NCBI GenBank assembly: GCA_020061285.1
Contig: JAGUYQ010000291.1
Coordinates: 1-5,462, forward strand
DNA from: Betaproteobacteria bacterium
Lineage (GTDB): Bacteria > Pseudomonadota > Gammaproteobacteria > Burkholderiales > UBA9220
Direction of reading: 5' to 3'
Length of the DNA stretch: 5,462 nucleotides
Below the pieces are notes generated by a model. It saw nothing but the letters and a program-made list of their open reading frames with translations, did not search any database and was not told the DNA's origin. Positions 1-5,462 of this stretch are shown here, in pieces; position 1 is the first letter of the stretch, and each line of letters opens with the position of its first letter. Both the position numbers and the translations under genes were made by a program.

Positions 1-22
1 AATGTAAGGTGAGGGGGACGAT

Positions 23-538
23 ATGCAACTGATTCTTCGCGCCGACGTGGAGAACCTGGGCCATCTCGGAGAGGTGGTCACGGTCAAGCCCGGCTACGGC
101 AGAAACTATCTCGTGCCCCAGGGCCTGGCCATGGCCGCCACCCAGGCGAATCTCAAGGTGTTCGAGCAGGAGCGCAAAAAACTCCAGGCCAGGATGGATT
201 CGTCCCGGGCTGCGGCCCAGGACGTGGCCGACAAGCTGGCCGCCCTGTCTTTGACCATCGAGGTTCGGGTGGGCGAAAACGACAAGCTCTACGGTTCCGT
301 CACCACGGCCCAGATCGCCGATCTTCTGGCTGCGTCCGGGGTCGAGGTGGATCGCAAGAAAATCGTCCTGGACGAGCCCATCCGGGCCCTTGGCGTCTAC
401 GAGGTGGAGGTGAAGCTCCACGCCGACGTGCGCGGCAAGGTTTCCCTGGCCGTGGTGCGCCCGGGCGGACAGGAAGAACCGAAGGTCTCGGAAGCGGCTG
501 AAAATAGTGGAACCCCAGCGGAAGAAGCCGCGAGCTAA
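23..538 (+). CDS. rplI: 50S ribosomal protein L9
   Basis: L9 of the large ribosomal subunit, which binds 23S rRNA near the L1 stalk and helps maintain frame and translational fidelity. The 171-residue product has the L9 N-terminal signature: G13, G16, V21, then GYGRNYL at 24-30, G34 and A36. A charged connecting helix follows (about 41-75), then the C-terminal domain with GENDKLYGSVT at 84-94 and the LHADVRGKVSL strand region at 132-142. The family is usually near 150 residues. The extra ~22 residues form an acidic Ala/Glu-rich tail (EEPKVSEAAEN and onward) that looks disordered. The ATG at 23 has a strong purine-rich Shine-Dalgarno stretch (AAGGTGAGGGGG, 6-17) at good spacing. The last ten codons overlap the start of dnaB. 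The gene is probably co-transcribed with rpsF and rpsR upstream (known family context, not visible here). Confidence 0.97.
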   Translation: MQLILRADVENLGHLGEVVTVKPGYGRNYLVPQGLAMAATQANLKVFEQERKKLQARMDSSRAAAQDVADKLAALSLTIEVRVGENDKLYGSVTTAQIADLLAASGVEVDRKKIVLDEPIRALGVYEVEVKLHADVRGKVSLAVVRPGGQEEPKVSEAAENSGTPAEEAAS

Positions 539-1955
539 GGCCGCCGGGCGTCCGGACGGCCAGCCGGTGACCGGGAAAACCCTTGATCGGGTTTCCTCGG
601 ATCTTTTGCGCAGACTCCCCCCCCAGAATCTCGACGCCGAAAAGGCTGTTCTGGGGGGGGTTTTACTTAAAAACTCCGTTCTTTTCTCTCTCATCGACCT
701 CGTTACCGAGGATGATTTCTATTCCCCGGTCCACAAGATCATTTTTCGCGGCTTTCTTGATCTCTCCCGCAAGAACTCGGCCATCGACATGCTTACCTTG
801 GCCGACGAGCTGTCCAAGGCCGGAAGCCTGGAGGAGGTCGGCGGGCCGCTGTATCTGGCGGAACTGGCCCAATCCACCGTGGGTGCGGCCAACGCCATGC
901 ACCATGCCCGCATCGTGCGGGAAAAATCCGTGCAACGCCGACTCATCGGCGCGGCCACGGACATCATCACCCGCTGCTTCGAGGCCACCCAGGACGTCAA
1001 CCAGCTTCTGGACGAGTCCGAGCAGGCCATCTTCTCCATCGCCGACGCCAAGACCGTGCAGGGGGTCAAGTCCAGCAAGGATCTTGTGGCCGCCGTGTTC
1101 GAGCAGATCGAACAGCGCATGGAGAACAAGGAACTGGTCACCGGCGTGCCCACCGGCTACTACCAGTTCGACGAATACACGGCAGGGCTGCAGCCCTCGG
1201 ACCTGATTATCGTCGCCGGACGCCCCAGCATGGGCAAGACCGCCTTCGCCTTAAACGTGGCCATGCGCGCCTCGGCCATGCACGGCGTGCCCACGGCCGT
1301 CTTTTCTCTGGAAATGTCCATGGAGCAGCTCATGCAGCGCATGCTGTGCTCCTGGGCCAAGGTGGACTTAAGCCGCCTGCGGCGGGGCCGCCTGGACGAC
1401 GGCGACTGGTCCCGTCTCTACGAGGCGGCCAACAACCTGTCCCCGGCCCCCATCTTCATCGACGACACCGCCGCCCTGACCACCATGGAGTTGCGCGCCC
1501 GCTGCCGCCGCTTAAAGGCCGAACACGGCCTGGGGCTCGTGGTCGTGGACTACCTCCAGCTCATGCGCGCATCAAGGCACATCGATTCCCGCGAACAGGA
1601 GATTTCCGACATCTCCCGGAGCTTAAAGGCCCTGGCCAAGGAACTGCACCTGCCCGTGGTGGCCCTGTCGCAGCTCAACAGAAAAGTCGAGGAGCGCGGC
1701 GACAAAAGGCCCATGATGTCCGATCTGCGCGAATCCGGGGCCATCGAACAGGACGCCGACGTCATCATCTTCCTGTACCGGGCTGCGGCCTACAAGCGCA
1801 AAGAGGAACTCACCCCCGAGGACAACGTGGCCGAGGTCATCATCGGCAAGCAGCGAAACGGCCCCACCGGCATGGTGAAGCTCACCTTTTTCAAGGAATA
1901 CACAGCCTTCGAGAACCTGTCGGACATCCCGCCGCCCTCGGAATACCATTCGTAA
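507..1955 (+). CDS. dnaB: Replicative DNA helicase DnaB
   Basis: Hexameric 5'-3' ATP-dependent helicase that unwinds DNA at the replication fork and partners with DnaG primase. It is 482 residues, close to the usual 450-480. The N-terminal helical domain starts at LPPQNLDAEKAVLGG (37-51). The RecA-like motor domain carries Walker A GRPSMGKT (238-245, K244), the catalytic Glu in FSLEMS (E269), Walker B LVVVDYLQL (D348), sensor Gln in ALSQLNRK (Q389), motif H4 SDLRESGAIEQDAD (405-418), and KQRNG with K448 and arginine finger R450. No intein or break is seen. The start is uncertain. GTG 507 overlaps rplI by 32 bases and has a weak GGAAG 12 bases upstream; GTG 567 and TTG 606 are in-frame alternatives. 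The first 30 residues are basic and not family-conserved. Coupling to rplI translation is likely by inference. Codons about 30-100 are less C-ending than the rest of the gene. Confidence 0.97.
   Translation: MEPQRKKPRAKAAGRPDGQPVTGKTLDRVSSDLLRRLPPQNLDAEKAVLGGVLLKNSVLFSLIDLVTEDDFYSPVHKIIFRGFLDLSRKNSAIDMLTLADELSKAGSLEEVGGPLYLAELAQSTVGAANAMHHARIVREKSVQRRLIGAATDIITRCFEATQDVNQLLDESEQAIFSIADAKTVQGVKSSKDLVAAVFEQIEQRMENKELVTGVPTGYYQFDEYTAGLQPSDLIIVAGRPSMGKTAFALNVAMRASAMHGVPTAVFSLEMSMEQLMQRMLCSWAKVDLSRLRRGRLDDGDWSRLYEAANNLSPAPIFIDDTAALTTMELRARCRRLKAEHGLGLVVVDYLQLMRASRHIDSREQEISDISRSLKALAKELHLPVVALSQLNRKVEERGDKRPMMSDLRESGAIEQDADVIIFLYRAAAYKRKEELTPEDNVAEVIIGKQRNGPTGMVKLTFFKEYTAFENLSDIPPPSEYHS
617..664 (+). 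repeat. Intragenic 12-bp inverted repeat with T tract (attenuator-like)
   Basis: A perfect 12-bp inverted repeat inside dnaB: CCCCCCCCAGAA at 617-628 and TTCTGGGGGGGG at 649-660, separated by 20 bases and followed directly by TTTT (661-664). In RNA the stem gains a U-G pair (629/648), and the loop can fold a small GCC/GGC helix around GAAAA (636-646). A stem of this strength followed by a U tract is the form of a Rho-independent terminator. It sits 78 bases after the rplI stop codon. Function as an attenuator is inference; the bases also encode the conserved DnaB segment LPPQN...VLGGV. Confidence 0.5.
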
Positions 1956-1961
1956 GGGGCT

Positions 1962-1971
1962 GGTCGCGACC
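1962..1971. repeat. 10-bp perfect palindrome GGTCGCGACC
   Basis: GGTCGCGACC lies six bases after the dnaB stop codon, at the start of the 161-base spacer before paaK. It is a perfect palindrome. With no T tract after it, it is not a convincing terminator. It could be a small operator half-site pair or chance in GC-rich DNA. Confidence 0.3.
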
Positions 1972-2048
1972 GATGCCGGGCCGGTTGTCGTGCTTTCCCG
2001 CGCCCATACGCCGCGTGTCACCTTTTCCTGGTTTTTCCCCGAGGCCGG

Positions 2049-2054
2049 TATTAT
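2049..2054 (+). promoter_or_regulatory. Possible -10 box (TATTAT) upstream of paaK
   Basis: TATTAT matches five of six bases of the sigma-70 -10 consensus and lies in the only spacer before paaK. It is a rare AT-rich spot in this GC-rich window. No good -35 hexamer is present 16-18 bases upstream, where the sequence is a T/C-rich stretch (2021-2040), so the promoter is tentative. If used, transcription would begin near 2061 and serve paaK, the DUF456 gene and thrC. Confidence 0.25.
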
Positions 2055-2057
2055 GAA

Positions 2058-2074
2058 CTCCCGGAAAGCGGGAG
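2058..2074 (+). other. Small GC-rich hairpin in the paaK leader
   Basis: CTCCCG (2058-2063) and CGGGAG (2069-2074) form a perfect 6-bp stem with loop GAAAG. No T tract follows, so it is not a canonical terminator. It lies 43 bases before the paaK start and could be a leader structure or processing site. If the -10 box at 2049 is real, the start point would fall inside this hairpin, so the two readings compete. Confidence 0.3.
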
Positions 2075-2104
2075 ACGCCTGGTCCGACCCGTCAACGCCA
2101 TCCT

Positions 2105-2110
2105 GAAGGA
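2105..2110 (+). promoter_or_regulatory. Ribosome binding site for paaK
   Basis: GAAGGA ends six bases before GTG 2117. It is the only good Shine-Dalgarno sequence nearby and supports the GTG start rather than the adjacent TTG at 2120. Confidence 0.75.
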
Positions 2111-2116
2111 GCGCCC

Positions 2117-3415
2117 GTGTTGTACGACGATGCCGAGAAATGGTCGCGTGAGGAGATTGAAAAGGCCCAGATCGAACGCCTGCGCCGCAGCCTGGGCCGG
2201 GCCGCCGCCTCCCGGTTCTACGGGGCGCTTTTCCGTGAGCACGGGGTGGACCCTGACGCGGTGCGCTCCCTGGACGACGTCCGCCGCCTGCCCTTCACCA
2301 CCAAAAAAGACCTGCGCCAGGCCTATCCCGACGGCCTTTTGGCCATGCCGCACAAGGACATGGTGCGCATGCACGTCTCCTCAGGGACCACGGGCACGCC
2401 CACGGTCATCTACCATACCAAAAACGACCTGGACTGGTGGGCCTCGCTCATGGCCAGGTGCATGCACATGGTGGGCATCCGGCCCACGGACGTGTTCCAG
2501 AACATGTCCGGCTACGGGCTTTTCACCGGGGGCCTGGGCATCCACTACGGGGCCGAGCGCCTGGGCTGCCTGACCATCCCGGCCGGGGCCGGGAACAGCA
2601 AGCGCCAGCTCAAGCTCATCACCGACTTCAAGGTCACGGCGGTGCACATCATTCCGTCCTATGCCCTGCACCTGGCCAACGTGATCCGGGACATGGGCAT
2701 GGACCCCAAAGACCTGCCCATCCGCTTCGCCCTGGTGGGGGCCGAGCCCTATACCGAAGAGGCCCGCCGCCGTCTGGAAGAGCTTTACGACATGAAGGTC
2801 TACAACTCCTACGGCCTGTCCGAGATGAACGGCCCGGGAGTGGCCTTCGAATGCACCGAGCAGCACGGCATGCACCTGTGGGAGGACGCCTACATCGCCG
2901 AGATCGTGGACCCCGAGACCGGCGAGCCCGTGCCCGAGGGGGAGATCGGCGAACTGGTCATGACCACGCTTGGGCGCGAGGGAATGCCCGTGGTCCGCTA
3001 CCGCACCCGCGACCTGACCCGCTTTCTGCCCGGCACATGCCCCTGTGGCCGGGCGCATCGGCGCATCGACCGCATCGCCGGGCGCTGCGACGACATGATC
3101 ATTATCAAGGGCGTGAACATCTACCCCATGCAGGTGGAGGCCATCCTCATGGCCATGCCCGAGGTTGGCCAGAACTACCTGATCGAGCTTGACCGGGTGG
3201 GGGTCATGGACCAGATCACCATCAAGGTGGAGGTCAAGGAGGAGTTCTTCGTGGAGGACATGCGGGCCCTGACCGGACTGCAAAAACGCATCACCTCCCG
3301 CCTTCGCGACGAGATCCTGGTCACCCCCAGGGTGGAGCTGGTGGAGGCCAAAAGCCTGCCCCAGGGCGAGGGCAAGGCCAAACGGGTCATCGACAAGCGG
3401 GGTGCCGACGTATGA
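2117..3415 (+). CDS. paaK: Phenylacetate-CoA ligase family protein (PaaK-like)
   Basis: Cytosolic adenylate-forming enzyme, most likely activating phenylacetate or a related aryl acid to its CoA thioester with ATP (acyl-AMP intermediate). The 432-residue length is typical for PaaK. Motifs in order: P-loop-like SSGTTGTPT (88-96), YNSYGLSE (229-236), YRTRDLT (295-301), the hinge region DRIAGRCDDMIIIKGVNIYP (318-337), and C-terminal LPQGEGKAKRV (414-424) with the likely catalytic Lys (K420). C246, H250/H253, C308 and C310 may form a metal site, as recalled for some PaaK relatives. The stop codon overlaps the next gene as ATGA, implying translational coupling. In anaerobes such ligases often work with indolepyruvate:ferredoxin oxidoreductase in aromatic amino acid oxidation, but no such gene is in view. 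The family is secure; the exact substrate is not, since several paralogues with other aryl substrates exist. Confidence 0.92.
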   Translation: MLYDDAEKWSREEIEKAQIERLRRSLGRAAASRFYGALFREHGVDPDAVRSLDDVRRLPFTTKKDLRQAYPDGLLAMPHKDMVRMHVSSGTTGTPTVIYHTKNDLDWWASLMARCMHMVGIRPTDVFQNMSGYGLFTGGLGIHYGAERLGCLTIPAGAGNSKRQLKLITDFKVTAVHIIPSYALHLANVIRDMGMDPKDLPIRFALVGAEPYTEEARRRLEELYDMKVYNSYGLSEMNGPGVAFECTEQHGMHLWEDAYIAEIVDPETGEPVPEGEIGELVMTTLGREGMPVVRYRTRDLTRFLPGTCPCGRAHRRIDRIAGRCDDMIIIKGVNIYPMQVEAILMAMPEVGQNYLIELDRVGVMDQITIKVEVKEEFFVEDMRALTGLQKRITSRLRDEILVTPRVELVEAKSLPQGEGKAKRVIDKRGADV

Positions 3416-3915
3416 GCTACGTCTGGGCCACGCTTTTCCTGACCCTCCTGTTCGCCGTCCTCGGGCTGCACATCCTGAGCCTCCCGGCCAACTGGGTTCT
3501 GCTTGGGCTGGTGGCCCTGTGGGGCTGGCTTGCCCCTGGGGCGGCTTTCGGCTGGCAGTTTTACGCCCTGTTGATCGGGCTGGCCGTGGTGGGCGAGGTC
3601 ATTGAGTTCGTGGCCCAATATTACGGATCCAAAAAATATGGCGCCACGGGCAAAGGCAACCTGGGCGGCATGCTCGGGGCCATCGTCGGCGCGCTTGCCG
3701 GCGCGCCCTTTTTCTTTGGCCTGGGCGCGCTCGCCGGAGCCATTGCCGGGGCCTTTTTCGGATGCTATTTCTTCGAACGCCATCAGGGTCGGGACCAGGC
3801 CGAGGCCAGGCATGCGGCCTGGGGCGCCATGTACGGCAAGGTGCTGGGCATGGCGACCAAGATCGGCCTGGGCGGGGCCATGTGGGTGGCCGCCGTGCGA
3901 AAAATCTGGCCATAG
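3412..3915 (+). CDS. DUF456 family membrane protein
   Basis: Predicted integral inner-membrane protein of 167 residues that I recognise as DUF456-like; its biochemical function is unknown. Hydrophobic segments lie at about 5-23, 25-43, 49-67, 84-106, 107-122 and 144-163. Family-like features are LPANW (24-28), the acidic pair E62 and E65 at the end of the third segment, GSKKYGATGKGNLGG (72-86), and a glycine-zipper stretch (GGMLGAIVGALAG from 85, then GLGALAGAIAGAFFG to 117). A soluble charged loop (ERHQGRDQAEARH, 122-134) precedes the last segment. The ATG overlaps the paaK stop as ATGA, and thrC begins 17 bases after its stop, so all three probably share a transcript. Whether the protein is tied to the ligase, for example in substrate entry or membrane recruitment, is only inference. 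No signal peptide cleavage motif is evident. Confidence 0.85.
   Translation: MSYVWATLFLTLLFAVLGLHILSLPANWVLLGLVALWGWLAPGAAFGWQFYALLIGLAVVGEVIEFVAQYYGSKKYGATGKGNLGGMLGAIVGALAGAPFFFGLGALAGAIAGAFFGCYFFERHQGRDQAEARHAAWGAMYGKVLGMATKIGLGGAMWVAAVRKIWP
3688..3717 (+). other. Terminator-like hairpin inside the DUF456 gene
   Basis: GGCGCGC (3688-3694) pairs perfectly with GCGCGCC (3701-3707) across loop TTGCCG, and CTTTTTCTTT follows at 3708-3717. This has the form of an intrinsic terminator on the plus strand, about 215 bases before thrC. The same bases encode Gly/Ala residues followed by Phe-Phe-Phe, so protein constraint alone may explain it. Confidence 0.3.
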
Positions 3916-3930
3916 GAAAGGAAAAGGAAG
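3916..3930 (+). promoter_or_regulatory. Purine-rich ribosome binding region for thrC
   Basis: The 17-base gap after the DUF456 stop is almost entirely purine, with three AGGA/AAGG-like cores (starting near 3914, 3919 and 3925) before ATG 3933. The middle core is best spaced; the last is close to the start codon. This supports ATG 3933 over the longer open frame that runs back into the DUF456 gene. Confidence 0.7.
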
Positions 3931-3932
3931 CG

Positions 3933-5387
3933 ATGCTGACAGGCGGTGAGTTTCCCAAATATCGTGGGCGGATGGAATACGTCTGCCTGGGCTGCGGACA
4001 GCGCTACGACATCCGCGAACTGTTTTACACCTGCCCCAAATGCAGCGGGGTCTTCGTGCTCGAAGACACCACCTTCGACTCCCTGGCGGAGTTTCCGCCA
4101 AGCTATTGGCAAAGCCTGTTCGACAAGCGGGCCGCCACCCGGACCACGGCCCTGCGCGGCATCTTCCGCTACCACGAACTGACCGCGCCCGTGGTGGAGG
4201 AACAGGACATCGTCTACCTTGGCGAGGGACATACCCCCATGGTGGCCGCCAGCGACGCCCTGCGCGAGAAGGTGGGCGTTCCCTTTTTCTATAAAAACGA
4301 CGGCCAGAACCCCAGCGCCTCCTTCAAGGATCGGGGCATGGCCTGCGCCTTCAGCTACTTAAAGCACCTCGTGCGGGCCAACGACTGGGATTCGGTGCTG
4401 ACCGTGTGCGCCTCAACCGGCGACACCTCGGCCGCCGCCGCGCTCTACGCCGCCTACGTGGGCGGTCCCATCAAAAGCGCCGTGATCCTGCCCAAGGGCA
4501 AGGTCACCCCCCAGCAACTGGCCCAGCCGCTGGGCAGCGGGGCCACGGTGCTCGAAGTCCCCGGGGTCTTCGACGACTGCATGAAGGTCGTGGAATACCT
4601 GGCTGACAACTACCGCGTGGCGCTTCTTAATTCCAAAAACGCCTGGCGCATCCTGGGCCAGGAGTCCTACGCCTTCGAGATCGCCCAGTGGCGGGCCTAC
4701 GACACCTACCGAACCTGCGTGTTCGTGCCCATCGGCAACGCCGGAAACATCACGGCCATCATGGGCGGCTTCCTCAAACTCAAGCGCCTGGGGATCATCC
4801 CCTCCCTGCCGCGCATCTTCGGCGTCCAATCCGAACACGCCGATCCGGTCTACCGCTATTACAGCGTCCCCGACGCCAAAAAACGCCGCTACCAGCCCGT
4901 GCCCGTCACTCCAAGCGTGGCCCAGGCGGCCATGATCGGCAACCCCGTGTCCTTCCCGCGCGTCAAGCACTTCGCCGAGCAGTACGAAAAAATTGGCGGC
5001 CCGGGCAGCTTCCAGGTCATCCGGGTCAGCGAACAAGACATCATCGAGGGCATGCTGTTGGCCAACCGCCATGGCCACATCAGTTGCACCCAGGGCGGCG
5101 AATGCCTGGCCGGCCTTCGCGCCGCCGTCACCCTCGGCCTCGTCGAACCCTCGGAAGAATCCATCCTGGACGCCACGGCGCATCACCTCAAATTCATCGG
5201 CTTCCAGGACATGTACTACGCCAATACCTTCCCCCCGGAATACGGCATCACGCCGCGCCCGGAGTTCGTCAACGCACCCGAAACCGTCATCAGCGACGAC
5301 GACAAGGCCAGCCTCTCGCCCGCCGACTATACCGCCAAGGCCGCTCAGGCCGTGGTGGCGCGCCTCGGCCTGACCGGCCGGGGATAG
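3933..5387 (+). CDS. thrC: Threonine synthase
   Basis: PLP-dependent fold-type II lyase that converts O-phosphohomoserine and water to threonine and phosphate, the last step of threonine synthesis in the cytosol. From ATG 3933 the product is 484 residues. It begins with a zinc-ribbon-like segment CLGCG...CPKC (C18, C21, C34, C37), as in many long threonine synthases. The core has LGEGHTPM (96-103), NPSASFKDRG (126-135) with PLP-binding K132, ASTGDTSAAA (160-169), the phosphate-binding loop GNAGN (268-272), and CTQGGECLAG (385-394). ATG 3972 (M14) is a possible shorter start that keeps the ribbon. The frame is open back to about 3762, but that stretch overlaps the DUF456 gene and resembles no part of the family. 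It lies 17 bases after the DUF456 gene and is probably the last gene of that transcript. Other PLP lyases (cysteate synthase, threonine dehydratase) are less likely. Confidence 0.95.
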   Translation: MLTGGEFPKYRGRMEYVCLGCGQRYDIRELFYTCPKCSGVFVLEDTTFDSLAEFPPSYWQSLFDKRAATRTTALRGIFRYHELTAPVVEEQDIVYLGEGHTPMVAASDALREKVGVPFFYKNDGQNPSASFKDRGMACAFSYLKHLVRANDWDSVLTVCASTGDTSAAAALYAAYVGGPIKSAVILPKGKVTPQQLAQPLGSGATVLEVPGVFDDCMKVVEYLADNYRVALLNSKNAWRILGQESYAFEIAQWRAYDTYRTCVFVPIGNAGNITAIMGGFLKLKRLGIIPSLPRIFGVQSEHADPVYRYYSVPDAKKRRYQPVPVTPSVAQAAMIGNPVSFPRVKHFAEQYEKIGGPGSFQVIRVSEQDIIEGMLLANRHGHISCTQGGECLAGLRAAVTLGLVEPSEESILDATAHHLKFIGFQDMYYANTFPPEYGITPRPEFVNAPETVISDDDKASLSPADYTAKAAQAVVARLGLTGRG

Positions 5388-5417
5388 CGGGAACGGGAAG
5401 AGGGGAGCCTCCGGCGG

Positions 5418-5457
5418 CCAGGGGGGAAACTTTTTTGAAAAAAAGTTTCCCCCCTGG
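5418..5457 (+). terminator. Long hairpin after thrC, probable terminator
   Basis: A perfect 19-bp inverted repeat begins 30 bases after the thrC stop. The left arm (5418-5436) reads CCA, six G, AAAC, six T; the right arm (5439-5457) is its exact complement, with only GA at the tip. It is very stable and nearly symmetrical, so it could act on either strand. It is unusual in lacking an outer T tract: ACCCC follows instead, and the T and A runs are inside the stem. I recall similar G6AAAC hairpins ending genes in Desulfovibrio genomes, which I could not verify here. Confidence 0.75.
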
Positions 5458-5462
5458 ACCCC

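Noticed and set aside
1..7. TAA at 5-7 as the stop codon of an upstream rpsR
   Set aside because: Position fits the usual rpsR-rplI order, but only two codons would be visible, so it cannot be supported from the sequence.
651..668. Programmed -1 frameshift site at the G8-T4 run in dnaB
   Set aside because: The codon phase (GGG GGG GTT TTA) does not form a canonical X XXY YYZ heptamer, and the 0 frame continues as a complete helicase.
1346..2056. A 236-codon plus-strand frame overlapping the second half of dnaB and the spacer
   Set aside because: Pro/Arg/Gly-rich frame-shifted translation of dnaB. The DnaB frame carries all helicase motifs without a break, so there is no frameshift to rescue.
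2381..3283. A 300-codon open frame on the minus strand opposite paaK
   Set aside because: Its protein is rich in His, Gly, Val and Asp with no family motif, as expected for the antisense of a GC-rich gene with strong third-position bias; the plus strand holds full PaaK motifs.
3762..3932. Upstream extension of thrC by 57 codons
   Set aside because: It overlaps the DUF456 gene out of frame and gives a Gly/Arg-rich stretch unlike threonine synthase. ATG 3933 has a purine-rich ribosome binding region.
3175..4413. Long minus-strand open frames opposite the end of paaK, the DUF456 gene and the start of thrC
   Set aside because: Arg/Pro/Gly-rich low-complexity translations without motifs, spanning several well-supported plus-strand genes.
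4413..5186. A 257-codon open frame on the minus strand opposite thrC
   Set aside because: Compositional antisense shadow with no recognisable domain; the threonine synthase motifs on the plus strand explain the conservation.

Overview
The window is GC-rich, mostly plus-strand coding DNA with five tightly packed genes and almost no spacer. Gene content and protein style (L9 followed directly by replicative helicase, a PaaK-type aryl-CoA ligase, a DUF456 membrane protein, a long threonine synthase with an N-terminal zinc-ribbon-like segment, and a G6/C6 hairpin at the end) suggest a sulfate-reducing Desulfovibrionaceae (Desulfovibrio/Solidesulfovibrio type). This assignment rests on recognition of protein style and layout, not on a search.

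Layout: (1) 23-538 rplI, ribosomal protein L9, probably the last ribosomal gene of an rpsF-rpsR-rplI operon that begins outside the window. (2) 507-1955 dnaB, the replicative helicase, overlapping rplI by 32 bases. (3) 1956-2116, a 161-base spacer with a palindrome, a possible -10 box and a small hairpin; it is the only gap before 5388 large enough for a promoter. (4) 2117-3415 paaK-like ligase, overlapping by ATGA (5) 3412-3915 a DUF456 membrane protein, followed after 17 bases by (6) 3933-5387 thrC. (7) 5418-5457, a 19-bp hairpin that probably ends the unit.

How the genes relate: rplI-dnaB is a widespread translation/replication pairing. The second group (paaK, DUF456, thrC) looks like one transcript by spacing, but I see no clear shared pathway: an acyl-CoA-forming ligase, a membrane protein of unknown function and the last step of threonine synthesis.

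The genes themselves are ordinary, and I found no new defence, mobile or RNA system. The most notable non-coding signal is a 12-bp perfect inverted repeat made of C8 and G8 runs, followed at once by TTTT, inside the 5' end of dnaB. It looks like an intragenic terminator or attenuator between highly expressed rplI and the body of dnaB. A weaker terminator-like hairpin lies inside the DUF456 gene, upstream of thrC.
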